Both the position numbers and the translations under genes were made by a program. A stretch of 60,566 nucleotides of DNA from NCBI GenBank assembly GCA_944390765.1, contig CALXQM010000013.1, positions 1 to 60,566 of the forward strand, given 5' to 3'. Positions 7,620-16,450 of this stretch are shown piece by piece. This DNA comes from an uncultured Alphaproteobacteria bacterium. Lineage in GTDB: Bacteria; Pseudomonadota; Alphaproteobacteria; UBA3830. Below the pieces are notes generated by a model. It saw nothing but the letters and a program-made list of their open reading frames with translations. It searched no databases and was not told the origin of the DNA. Numbering within the stretch: position 1 is the first letter of the stretch; the number at the start of each line of letters is the position of its first letter.

Positions 7620-9884
7620 ATGTTTAAGAAATTTTTAAATATATTAAAATCTACAGCGATTTTATGGCTTTGTATACTATTTCCTATAGTAATTGCTTTT
7701 AGTTATATTAAATCTTCATCTGAGTCTAATATAAAACGATATATGGATTCGTATATAGACTCGGAAGCTACATGTCTTGCAAAATATATAGGATTGCAAC
7801 TTAAAAATACGGAAAAACAAATTTTAGGCATTTCGAATGATATTATACTATCAATGAATCCTAATTACTCCAACAAAAAATTAAAAGAACTATCAGGGTC
7901 TGATAGTAATATTATTGCTCTTAATTTATATGATAAACAAGGTAAAGCTATATTTAGATCCAATGATAATGAAGAGGAATTAATAGATGTAAAAAAACAA
8001 GCTATTTATGATTTAAAAGACCGTGATTGTACTTTTGCTTTAAAACAATTAGAAGACGGAAGTGTTGGAATTGAATACATAATGCGACGAGATATCGGCG
8101 ATGAAGAAAATAGCTTTCTTCTAAATATAACAATGAAATGGTCACAGTATGAAAATTTTTTAGATAGATTGCAAGAAGGATCCTTTCCTAGAAAATTTTT
8201 CATTATTTCTCCTGATTGTAAAAGATATTTATCACTGAATTCTTTACCACACGGAGCTGAAAGTGATAGAAATCTTATTGCGTTAGGATTGCATCTTGCT
8301 AGTAAAATAAACTCTATTAAACTAGGTAGTTCTGATATTAAATTAGAAGATTTTTCATATCGTGTTTTCAAAAGTGAAATCAAATTACCTCATAATCTTG
8401 ATGGAAGTCAATTGTTTATTATTTCAGTAATAGATGACGATGCTATTCAAGTAATATCCAAAGGAATATTAAGCGGATTACCTCTGATTATTTTCATTTT
8501 ATTATTTATATGGCTATGTATTAGTATATTTGTATCAAAGTCTTTTTCGGATAAACAAGGAGAAATAGATATTGCAAATACAATTACGGATTTTACGCCA
8601 TCTGCAGTAGTTGTTTTTCAACAAGAGTCAGGGAAAATAAAGAAAATTAATCGTTCTGGACTAACTTTATTAAGATTAATGAAGGAACAAATTTCAAATG
8701 TTAATATTTGGGATATATTTATATCTAAAAAGGATAAAGATTATATTAATAACGCTGTGAAATCTAATGTCAGCGTTTTAAATTACGAAATTTTAGTTCA
8801 AAGTTTTGGTGGAGGATCTTTTTGGTCAATTTGCTCTATTTGCCCAATAGTTATTAATCAACAAACTTATATTGTTTTATCTATTTTAGATATCAATAGG
8901 AGAAAAGAAATTGAAAAGAAATTAGCAAATAATGCCGAATTGTTAGAAAAACAAGTAGAAGCAAGGACTCATGATTTAGAACAAAAAGCAAAGGAATCTC
9001 AAGAACTTGTTCAAAAGTTAGAAATTGCAACAAAAGAAGCAAATGTAGCAAATGCTGCCAAAAGCAAATTTCTTACTTGCATGAGTAATGAATTAAAAAC
9101 ACCGATTGATGCTATTATCGGCTACAGTGAAATTTTAAAAGAGGAAGCTACTGATAGAAAAGATAATGTATCAGCAGATGACCTGTCAAAAATAATAGGT
9201 TCGGCTAAGCACCTATTATCTTTAATCAATGAAATTCTAGATTTGTCGTCAATAGAGGCAGGGAAAACTCAACTATTTTTTGAAAATATACATATTAATG
9301 AAGTATTGAAAGAAATCGAAGGAGTTTCGATGCCTTTGACCATTAAGAATGAAAACTCATTGCTTATTGAATCTCCAAAAAGTATCGGAGATATGTATAC
9401 AGATCAAACTAAATTAAGACAATGCTTATTAAATCTTATAGGAAATGCTGCAAAATTTACAGAATTTGGTAAAATCACATTACGTGTAAACGTTATAGTA
9501 AAAGAAGGCGTGGATTTTATAGAATTTTCAGTCATTGATACTGGATGTGGAATTAGCAAAGATAAATTAGAAGAAATTTTCCAAAGCTTTAACAATGATT
9601 CTAATCAAAACTTAGGAACAGGCTTAGGTTTAACTATTACTAAAAAATATGTTGAATGTATGGGAGGAACAATTTCTGTTGAAAGTGATTTAGGTGTAGG
9701 TTCAAAATTTACAATAAAACTACCTCGTATTTGTACAGTAGAATCTAGTGATGCAATAGAGATTAAAAATCAAAAAGAAGAAGAAATATTGGATGAGTTT
9801 ATAGAAGAAACTGAAGAAGAAATAGAATCTGCAGAAAAAAATGATGAGGTAAATACTTTTTCTAAAATTTCTGAAGAGCAATAA
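7620..9884 (+). CDS. Membrane sensor histidine kinase with Asn in place of the H-box His
   Basis: 754 residues from ATG 7620 (a TTG at 7602 is in frame but worse placed). TM1 lies at about 11-29, a periplasmic sensor region at about 30-280 and TM2 at about 285-305. A PAS-like domain (about 325-430), a coiled linker and a HisKA-like region follow. The H-box reads FLTCMSNELKTPIDAIIGYS, so residue 490 is Asn (codon AAT, 9087-9089) where the phosphorylated His should be. The ATPase domain is intact: N-box NLIGNAAKF, G1 DTGCGIS, G2 GTGLGLT. An acidic tail ends the protein. It may be a pseudokinase or regulatory partner. It lacks a receiver domain; the nearest response regulator gene is at 12106. 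Confidence 0.9.
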   Translation: MFKKFLNILKSTAILWLCILFPIVIAFSYIKSSSESNIKRYMDSYIDSEATCLAKYIGLQLKNTEKQILGISNDIILSMNPNYSNKKLKELSGSDSNIIALNLYDKQGKAIFRSNDNEEELIDVKKQAIYDLKDRDCTFALKQLEDGSVGIEYIMRRDIGDEENSFLLNITMKWSQYENFLDRLQEGSFPRKFFIISPDCKRYLSLNSLPHGAESDRNLIALGLHLASKINSIKLGSSDIKLEDFSYRVFKSEIKLPHNLDGSQLFIISVIDDDAIQVISKGILSGLPLIIFILLFIWLCISIFVSKSFSDKQGEIDIANTITDFTPSAVVVFQQESGKIKKINRSGLTLLRLMKEQISNVNIWDIFISKKDKDYINNAVKSNVSVLNYEILVQSFGGGSFWSICSICPIVINQQTYIVLSILDINRRKEIEKKLANNAELLEKQVEARTHDLEQKAKESQELVQKLEIATKEANVANAAKSKFLTCMSNELKTPIDAIIGYSEILKEEATDRKDNVSADDLSKIIGSAKHLLSLINEILDLSSIEAGKTQLFFENIHINEVLKEIEGVSMPLTIKNENSLLIESPKSIGDMYTDQTKLRQCLLNLIGNAAKFTEFGKITLRVNVIVKEGVDFIEFSVIDTGCGISKDKLEEIFQSFNNDSNQNLGTGLGLTITKKYVECMGGTISVESDLGVGSKFTIKLPRICTVESSDAIEIKNQKEEEILDEFIEETEEEIESAEKNDEVNTFSKISEEQ

Positions 9885-10437
9885 ATTTATTTAGTATTTT
9901 TTGTTAATTATAAAGTTACTATGTTTATAAAAAGATCTACAGTAAGATTTTAACAGAAATTAATACTAGATTTATGCATATTCTTTAAATTTGAATATAG
10001 AAAATAGAAGAATATTTCTAGATATGTTTAGTGTACAGGCGAAATATAGACTTAGAATTGCTTTCCATATTTTTATTACAGAATTTTTATTACAAAGAAT
10101 AATGCTATATGGTAATCTATACGTTAATGACAAAGATAGCATAATAAAAATATATAAATGAATCGATACTATTAGTTAAAACAACGTTATGGTATTAAAG
10201 AAAAGTATCGCTCAAAAACAGGAAGCAAAGGCATACGCATTAGAATGACAATTTTACAATATTAAACAAATGTTGTTTCTGTTTGGCATCATTACAAGAA
10301 ATAGAACAACAAGATACCCCGTTGTGACCATCTTTTTTAGCTTTATTGTAGGATAACATAGCGAATACGGAAAAACATTGTCAAATACTCATAGATTACC
10401 ACTTAATAATTGGAAAAAGCAGAGCATATATGGCTCT
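9885..10437. other. Long non-coding gap, possibly decayed sequence
   Basis: No convincing gene on either strand. One short frame near 10190-10250 is free of stops but has no recognised similarity or ribosome site. The stretch could be remains of a lost gene or mobile element. Repeats begin at about 10439. Confidence 0.4.
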
Positions 10438-10438
10438 G

Positions 10439-10793
10439 TATTCTGAGCGAATGTAACGAGCGTGAGAATATATTCTTGTTCTCTTCTTTTCTGAAATTGC
10501 TTTGAAATCATAGTGGATTGCCACGTCGCAAGTTCCTCGTAATGACGATACATAACGTCATTTTAGACGTTCCACTCATTTCGCCATTTTGAGCGGTTGT
10601 CTCGCTTTTCGTTATTCTGAGCAGCATCTTTTTCTCGTCATTCTGAGCGAACATATTCCTCCATTTCGTCATTCTGAGTGAACGGAGTGAACGTGAGAAT
10701 CTATTCACTCATACTCCCTCTGCTTGTTTTTCGCTATTACAATGGATTACCACGTAAAAAGTTGAAGAGGCGGAGACTACTTCGTGCAATGAC
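10439..10793 (+). repeat. Composite repeat block A
   Basis: Holds a family-2 unit (10439-10470), an inverted family-1 unit (about 10513-10546), then a run of modules each joined at GTCATTCTGAG-like sequence: one containing GGTTGTCTCGCTTTTCGTTA, one containing GCGAACATATTCCTCCATTT, and one running through AACGTGAGAATCTATTCACT. It ends in a degenerate family-1 unit (10741-10793). Blocks B (11685-11990, inverted) and C (13151-13434) carry the same modules. Confidence 0.85.
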
Positions 10794-10978
10794 ATTAATG
10801 TGATGACGAAAGTAAGGTATGCTCTAGAATTCTAAGCTTTACTTTAAAAAACAAACAATTTATCCTATTGAAAATCATTAAAAATTAGAAATAATTTAAA
10901 TTTTAGTCTTTTGATGTATTGGCAATATTCAATATATATAATACCATAAAATCAGGTTGTAAAGATGAAATGATTGAT

Positions 10979-11533
10979 ATGAAAAATATTTTAAGAGCAA
11001 GTTTGGCATTAATGTTGGGTGTATCTATTTGTTGCGATGCTAAGTGTATGCAACTGAGAGGAGCTGGCCAGAAAATATCCAGTAGTCAGACAAAGCAAAT
11101 TGATGTAAAAGTAAAAGGAACTATTGATGCTACAGTAAGTGGAGATTTTATTGGACAGCAGTTTGATTTAGTGCTTATTAAAGATGGAAAATCAGTCCCT
11201 GCTGAAGAGTCCAAGAGTTTCAAGGTTAATCATGCGGTGAAATTCAAAATTGAATCTAATATTTTGGAAAGTAATGAGTTTATTTTAAAACATGATACTG
11301 CAGCAGATGTATTTCGTTATAAAGTTAATTTAATAGCAGTAAGTAGTAATGGTGGTAAAGTTAAAGAGACAGGCTATACTACACAAAATGATACTGAATT
11401 GAATATTGATTCGGATTTTAATGATATAGAAAAAATGACTATCAAGGCAGAACTTGTTGATGACAGTAAGATTCCTACTGCCGCGACAGGTGATTATAAA
11501 GGGGATTTAAAAATTACTATAAGTGCTAACTAA
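10979..11533 (+). CDS. Secreted beta-rich protein, unknown (184 aa)
   Basis: The start is taken at ATG 10979, where the signal peptide begins (MKNILRASLALMLGVSICC), rather than the in-frame upstream start at 10919. The mature protein alternates short beta-type stretches (VKVKGTIDATVSG, DLVLIKDGK, GDLKITISAN), suggesting an immunoglobulin-like sandwich such as a surface or fimbrial subunit. No family recognised. It is a single gene with its own terminator and is flanked by inverted repeat blocks A and B, so the segment could invert by recombination. Confidence 0.75.
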   Translation: MKNILRASLALMLGVSICCDAKCMQLRGAGQKISSSQTKQIDVKVKGTIDATVSGDFIGQQFDLVLIKDGKSVPAEESKSFKVNHAVKFKIESNILESNEFILKHDTAADVFRYKVNLIAVSSNGGKVKETGYTTQNDTELNIDSDFNDIEKMTIKAELVDDSKIPTAATGDYKGDLKITISAN

Positions 11534-11555
11534 ATAATTTCTATGCTTATAATTT

Positions 11556-11587
11556 AAGAGGAAGATTTATTCTTCCTCTTTTTTTGT
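11556..11587 (+). terminator. Rho-independent terminator
   Basis: A perfect 10-bp stem (AAGAGGAAGA / TCTTCCTCTT, 11556-11565 and 11571-11580) with a TTTAT loop and a T-run lies 23 bases after the secreted-protein stop. Confidence 0.9.
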
Positions 11588-11684
11588 TTTATGATGTTGG
11601 TTTCTTATTACTACATAGAATTATATAGATTCTTTCTCTTTTATTTATAACATTCGAAAACAAGGAAAGATAATTTAAAGGACG

Positions 11685-11990
11685 TATAGATTCTCACACT
11701 CGTTACAATCGCTCAGAATACGGAGCCATATAGGCTCCGCTTCTTCCACTTTTCGTCATTGCGAGGAGCTTGCGACGTGGCAATCCATTATAATAGTGAA
11801 AAACAAGCAGAGGGAGTATGAGTGAATAGATTCTCACGTTCACTTCGTTCACTCAGAATGACGAGAAAAAGATGCTGCTCAGAATAACGAAAAGCGAGAC
11901 AACCGCTCAGAATGACGAAATGGGGGAATATGTTCGCCCAGAATGACGAGAAAGAAGAGAGAATCTCAGAATGACGTTGTGCGTCATCAT
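11685..11990 (-). repeat. Composite repeat block B (inverted, modules reordered)
   Basis: The same modules as blocks A and C on the opposite strand. Read on the minus strand, the GCGAACATATTCCCCCATTT module comes before the GGTTGTCTCGCTTTTCGTTA module, the reverse of the order in A and C. A family-1 unit lies at 11757-11788 and a family-2 unit with an internal hairpin (CGGAGCC/GGCTCCG) at 11689-11740. It fills most of the gap 11588-12105, where I see no gene. Confidence 0.85.
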
Positions 11991-12105
11991 TACAAAGAAT
12001 CATATAGTCTCAGCCTCTTCCATTTTATAAATTTTTCTTAAGTTATTTTATTGTATAATAACTTCCGTTGTAGTAAAAAGAAGTAATAGTACTGGTAATA
12101 AAGTA

Positions 12106-13113
12106 ATGAGTAGTAGTATTTTAAGTTGTTTTTTCCCATCTACTGTTGTATTTGTAGATGATAATGAATCTTTTTTAAGAGGATTGCTTGAGGTTGTTAA
12201 TATAAATAACCTATCATATAAAATGATTACAGATTCAAGGAAAGCATTAGATTTTGTCAATAATTCTTTGGATAACAACTTCTTAGATTTAGCAAATTTA
12301 ACTGATGTTGAGGAAAAATTAGATTCTAATAATAAATCAGTTTTTATGAATCTGAATAAAATACATAATGATATATATAATGTAAACAGATTTGCTAAAA
12401 TTTCAGTTATTGTTGCTGATTATGCTATGCCAGGAATTAATGGAGTTGATTTTTTCTCAAAAATAAAAAATTTAAGTGTACAAAAAATATTATTAACTGG
12501 AGTAGCGGATGAAAAAATAGCTATTGATGCTTTTAACAGTGGATATATAAATAAATTTATAAAGAAAGGTAGCTTAAATTTCGATGAGGAATTAATAAAT
12601 GCTATTCAAAAATCTGTTAATCAATATTTCTCAATTTATACAATAGATTTACTTAAACATATGTCATTAGTTGATTGTAATCATCTTAGAGATCCAGTAT
12701 TTGCGAATTTTTTTTATAACACATGTCTTAACAGAAATTATATAGAATATTATATGCTAGATACTTTCGGGAGTTATTTATTTTTAACAGAAAATGGTCA
12801 ACCTTTCTTATTAAGTGTTACTAATGAAAATGAAATGGATAAATTAACCCAAATGGCAATAGATTCGGGAGATGCGCAAGAAGAAGTATTAAATAGTTTA
12901 AAATCTAGAGAATATATGCTTGTTAATTATAAGCAATCTGGACAACTGCCACCTGTTAGAGAGTGGAAAAAATATTTAAAGCCTGCTCGCCGTCTTGAAG
13001 GATACCAAACTTATTTTTTTAATTTTTCTGATAGTTATAATTTAAATATTGATATTGATAAAATTAAAAGTTATCAGGATTTTAAATTATTATATCATAA
13101 TGATATGTGGTAA
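12106..13113 (+). CDS. Atypical response regulator, no DNA-binding domain
   Basis: 335 residues. The receiver features are present: acidic pair in VVFVDDNESF (about residues 15-24), phosphoacceptor Asp105 in VIVADYAMPGINGVDFF, Thr in ILLTGVAD and Lys in KFIKKG. Asp105 is about 50 residues later than usual because of an Asn/Asp-rich insertion between the second helix and third strand. The C-terminal part (about 190-335) is not a recognised DNA-binding domain; it contains aromatic-rich segments (YEYY-like, GSYLFLTENGQPFL). A link to the kinase at 7620 is plausible by proximity only. The gene sits between repeat blocks B and C. Confidence 0.8.
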   Translation: MSSSILSCFFPSTVVFVDDNESFLRGLLEVVNINNLSYKMITDSRKALDFVNNSLDNNFLDLANLTDVEEKLDSNNKSVFMNLNKIHNDIYNVNRFAKISVIVADYAMPGINGVDFFSKIKNLSVQKILLTGVADEKIAIDAFNSGYINKFIKKGSLNFDEELINAIQKSVNQYFSIYTIDLLKHMSLVDCNHLRDPVFANFFYNTCLNRNYIEYYMLDTFGSYLFLTENGQPFLLSVTNENEMDKLTQMAIDSGDAQEEVLNSLKSREYMLVNYKQSGQLPPVREWKKYLKPARRLEGYQTYFFNFSDSYNLNIDIDKIKSYQDFKLLYHNDMW

Positions 13114-13150
13114 TTCCATATATTCAGAGGAGGAGAATATATGTCTCCGT

Positions 13151-13434
13151 ACAATGACGACACATAGCGTCATTCTGAGCGGTTGTCTCGCTTTTCGTTA
13201 TTCTGAGCAACATCTTTTTCTCGTCATTCTGGGCGAACATATTCCCCCATTTCGTCATTCTGAGTGAACGAAGTGAACGTGAGAATCTATTCACTCATAC
13301 TCAATGCTTCGGTATAACAATGGATTGCCACGTCGCTTCGCTCCTCGCAATGACGCCAGAAGGGAAGGCTTTTATGTGGATTGCCATATAATAAACGGAA
13401 GAGATGGAGACTATCTCCGTGTGATGACGCTGAA
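13151..13434 (+). repeat. Composite repeat block C
   Basis: Nearly the same module order as block A: GGTTGTCTCGCTTTTCGTTA, then GCGAACATATTCCCCCATTT, then GTGAACGTGAGAATCTATTC. A family-1 unit follows at about 13319-13354 and a divergent unit at 13376-13434. It fills the gap between the response regulator and the small lipoprotein gene. Confidence 0.85.
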
Positions 13435-13472
13435 AGGGAAATTTTTCATAATAACATAAAATGGGTCTGACA

Positions 13473-13640
13473 TTAATTATTATTACAGAGTTTAATAGCC
13501 TCTTGTTCAATCTGGTTTTTCTTACTTATCATTTCATCATATGAGAAAGTTTTAGTCTCAAAAGAAGGTAATTGAGGTGTTTGAATAGTACATCCGCTCA
13601 ACAAAATAAATATACATATATATTTTATAATAAATTTCAT
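13473..13640 (-). CDS. Small lipoprotein (55 aa)
   Basis: A short gene: ATG 13640, stop TAA at 13475-13473. The product begins MKFIIKYICIFILLSGC, a lipoprotein signal with lipobox LSGC (Cys17), followed by a 38-residue mature part (TIQTPQLPSFETK... ending LCNNN). Its ATG starts two bases after the stop of the PotD-like gene, so translational coupling is likely. Small anchored lipoproteins may support envelope or transporter complexes; no family recognised. Confidence 0.7.
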   Translation of the reverse strand: MKFIIKYICIFILLSGCTIQTPQLPSFETKTFSYDEMISKKNQIEQEAIKLCNNN

Positions 13641-13642
13641 TA

Positions 13643-14788
13643 TCACATCATAGACTTAATTTTTGTTAATAATCTTGTTCTTAAAGCTTCAACTCTTGCA
13701 GGCAATGGGCGTTCTATATAACATTTTTTACAAAATTCTGCCGTCGGATAGATATCATAATTATTTATCAATTCCTTATCTACATAATATTTGGAATCTA
13801 TCACACAATTTGCTCTAAAAGTTTTATTTGTAACAGCTGCAATCACTTTAGGATGAAACAGAAAATGTAAAAATGCATATATATTTTTCTTATGAGGAGC
13901 CTGTTTCGGAATTGCAATAACATCCACCCATAAGGCACATCCTTCTTTTGGATAAAAAAATTTAATATTTTTATTATTATTTGATTTTCTAACTTTAAGT
14001 ATATCTCCAGAAGTCCCTAATGTTAATACTACATTATTAGAGGATAAATCTTCAAAACCAAAAGAAGTAAATTTATAAATATAAGGTCTAATTTTTTTGA
14101 GATGATCAGCTGCTTTAATTATATCATTTTCATTTAGCGATTCAGGATTTAAACCTAAATAAGCTAATACAGCAGGGAATAATTCTTCGGGAGAATCATA
14201 CAAACAAAATCTCAAAGATGATAATTTTTTAGCATTTTCTGGATTCAAAAATAAACCCAAACTATGCTTATCAATATTCGGTAAAATCTTATTGATAGCC
14301 ACCTCATCTATTCCTATTCCAGATATTCCAAATTGATAAGGGATACAATATTGGTTGCCCGTATCATATATAGCAATTTTTTCTAATATAACAGGATCAA
14401 ATTTCGAAAAATCGACTTGAGTTTTATCTATCGGTTGATAAATATTTGCAGATAATTGCTTTGCAAAATGCGGCCAAGCTGTAGGAAAAACAATATCATA
14501 CCTTGAACCTCCTGCCAATAATTTTGCCTCTAAGATTTCGTTAGAATCAAAAATATCTACAATAACTTTTATTCCTGTTAATGCTTCAAATACTTCGAAA
14601 AATTCATAAGGTAAATAGTCAATACCTGCAATTACATTTAATTGATGAGCAGAATCTAAATCATTCCAATTTTCTTTAGATAACTCATTGTATAAGTCCA
14701 TTTGCGAGTATACAGACTTATGACTATTGTCAAACCAGTAAAATACAAATGCTATTAAAACAATAACTATTATCAGAAATTTTTTCAT
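13643..14788 (-). CDS. Periplasmic spermidine/putrescine-type solute-binding protein
   Basis: 381 residues from ATG 14788, which overlaps the pssA stop as TGATG. The N-terminal anchor/signal (KKFLIIVIVLIAFVFYWF) is followed by a PotD/PotF-type fold: YLPYEFFEVFEALTGIKV, the KLLAGGSRYDIVFPTA segment, and a C-terminal half with KEGCALWVDVIAIPKQAPHK typical of polyamine-binding proteins. Such proteins deliver polyamines to an ABC transporter. No permease or ATPase gene is adjacent, so the partners lie elsewhere or are lost. Substrate specificity is inferred from the family only. Confidence 0.8.
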   Translation of the reverse strand: MKKFLIIVIVLIAFVFYWFDNSHKSVYSQMDLYNELSKENWNDLDSAHQLNVIAGIDYLPYEFFEVFEALTGIKVIVDIFDSNEILEAKLLAGGSRYDIVFPTAWPHFAKQLSANIYQPIDKTQVDFSKFDPVILEKIAIYDTGNQYCIPYQFGISGIGIDEVAINKILPNIDKHSLGLFLNPENAKKLSSLRFCLYDSPEELFPAVLAYLGLNPESLNENDIIKAADHLKKIRPYIYKFTSFGFEDLSSNNVVLTLGTSGDILKVRKSNNNKNIKFFYPKEGCALWVDVIAIPKQAPHKKNIYAFLHFLFHPKVIAAVTNKTFRANCVIDSKYYVDKELINNYDIYPTAEFCKKCYIERPLPARVEALRTRLLTKIKSMM

Positions 14789-15645
14789 CAATTAGTTTCT
14801 TGCTTTAATGCTTGTGTATACATATAAGTTCCTGCAGGAATTGATATAATATATATCGTAATCAACACTGATAAAGTCAGCCATAATGTAGTAGTTAAAC
14901 ATATAATAATTAGTGCCATTCCTGTAAATGCTAACCAAGCATTTGTACGATCAATTTCTAACATTTTAGATGAAATAGTCTTTAAAGTACTTACCATTAA
15001 TAATCCAGATAAAAATAAAGAAACTGATACTACTGGCGGAGTTAAAAAGAAATAGTTTTCAGTTTCGAAAAACAATATCATTGGAAACAAAGCTAAAATT
15101 GCTCCAGTTGGAGCAGGAATTCCAGTAAAATACTTTTTTTCTAATTCAGAAATTTTGATATCAGGAGCATGGGAAACATTAAATCTGGCCAATCTCATTG
15201 CGCAACATATTGTATAAAATAAACATACTGCCCAACCAACTTTACCAACGTAATTCATAGATATAAGATATAAAATAATAGATGGAGCAACCCCAAAACA
15301 GACCAGATCAGATAATGAATCGAGTTGCATGCCAAATGGAGATGATTGTCTTAGCAATCTTGCTACTTTCCCGTCAAACATATCCAATAATGATGATATA
15401 AATATACAAAGTACAGCGTATTCCCACTCGCTATTTAAAGCAAATCTAATAGAGGATAAACCAAAACAAGTTGCTGTAATTGTCACTGCATTAGGTAAAA
15501 ATTTCGATATCCGAAAAGACTTTTGTTGTCTATTTTCTGACATCTCATCCCCTAAAACATTTTCCTCAATATTATTCTCAACTTTTTCTTCTAACTTATC
15601 TTCTAAAATTTTATTATCGTCTTGATTACTCTCATTATTTTTCAT
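14788..15645 (-). CDS. pssA: CDP-diacylglycerol-serine O-phosphatidyltransferase
   Basis: 285 residues. The CDP-alcohol phosphotransferase signature is complete: DG-x2-AR-x8-G-x3-D-x3-D, seen as DGKVARLLRQSS followed by GMQLDSLSD. About eight hydrophobic segments follow. An acidic Asn/Glu-rich extension of about 45 residues precedes the first membrane segment, longer than in most homologues. It makes phosphatidylserine, which the adjacent Psd decarboxylates to phosphatidylethanolamine. The ATG lies inside the end of psd (11-base overlap) with AGGAG as RBS. Confidence 0.95.
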   Translation of the reverse strand: MKNNESNQDDNKILEDKLEEKVENNIEENVLGDEMSENRQQKSFRISKFLPNAVTITATCFGLSSIRFALNSEWEYAVLCIFISSLLDMFDGKVARLLRQSSPFGMQLDSLSDLVCFGVAPSIILYLISMNYVGKVGWAVCLFYTICCAMRLARFNVSHAPDIKISELEKKYFTGIPAPTGAILALFPMILFFETENYFFLTPPVVSVSLFLSGLLMVSTLKTISSKMLEIDRTNAWLAFTGMALIIICLTTTLWLTLSVLITIYIISIPAGTYMYTQALKQETN

Positions 15646-16306
15646 TTTTTTTCTCCTTCTCTACAAAATTTGCCAATATGGTTTCTCCAGCAACTGTTAT
15701 CTGCCCTTCTTCTACAGAAACTGCAACATCCGTGGGTAAATAGACATCAACTCTACTACCGAAACGAATAATACCTATTCTTTGTCCTCTTTCTAATCTA
15801 TCACCTTCATTAATGTCACAACGAATACGACGAGCGATCAATCCTGCAATTTGTACAAACACTATTTGCTGTCCATTATCCATTTTTACGAAAGTAGCTT
15901 GTCTTTCATTATATTCATTTGCCTTATCCAGAGTAACATTAAAAAATTTACCAGGAGTATATATAATTTTTTCAACAATTCCTTCTACTGGTGTTCTATT
16001 TACATGTACATTTAGTATGCTCATAAAAATACTAATTTTCGTTCTTTTTCCATCAATTCCTAACTCTTCAGGTGGACTAACTTGAGAAATCTTTAATATG
16101 ATACCATCGGCAGGGCTAACTGCTACACCTTTTTTCTTTGGTGGAATCCTTTCAGGATCCCTAAAAAATAGCAAGCAAGCAAAACCTAGTAAAAAGCCTA
16201 TCCACCACATAGATACACTAACGAAACCTAATAAGTATGAAACTGCCCAAATAACAAGAGTAGCTATCCAGCCATCTTTATCAAAATAAGGTAATTTAAT
16301 AGTCAT
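15635..16306 (-). CDS. psd: Phosphatidylserine decarboxylase (short PSD-A type)
   Basis: 223 residues, the short length of the alphaproteobacterial PSD-A group. N-terminal hydrophobic segments (about 15-45) anchor it. The self-cleavage site is FGSRVDVYLP, where Gly-Ser cleavage would form the pyruvoyl cofactor. SPADG and HVNRTPVEG motifs match the family. First gene of psd-pssA-potD-lipoprotein; AGGAG precedes ATG 16306. It completes phosphatidylethanolamine synthesis. Confidence 0.95.
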   Translation of the reverse strand: MTIKLPYFDKDGWIATLVIWAVSYLLGFVSVSMWWIGFLLGFACLLFFRDPERIPPKKKGVAVSPADGIILKISQVSPPEELGIDGKRTKISIFMSILNVHVNRTPVEGIVEKIIYTPGKFFNVTLDKANEYNERQATFVKMDNGQQIVFVQIAGLIARRIRCDINEGDRLERGQRIGIIRFGSRVDVYLPTDVAVSVEEGQITVAGETILANFVEKEKKNEK

Positions 16307-16450
16307 TAGTTCTCCTAATTTAAACTTTATAATTATATAACATTTTACTAATTATTTCAATTTTTGTACGTATTTAGATTATTAGCACTTTTAACCAATA
16401 CTTAATTAATAATATTTATTATTTAAATTATAAAATAAAAGGAGAAGACT

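Noticed and set aside
10190-10250. Fragment of a transposase
   Set aside because: A stop-free stretch looked transposase-like (KEKYRSKTGSKG), but I could not match a family and there are no terminal inverted repeats.
10508-10708. Possible 66-aa gene
   Set aside because: Entirely inside repeat block A; the peptide repeats (RSLRSLRM style) mirror repeat units.
11788-12003. Possible 71-aa gene on the minus strand
   Set aside because: Inside repeat block B, with the same repeat-derived peptide (VILSERSEREN) as other copies.
10439-13434. CRISPR-like array
   Set aside because: Units are palindromic, of several kinds, variable in spacing and orientation, with no constant spacer length and no cas genes.
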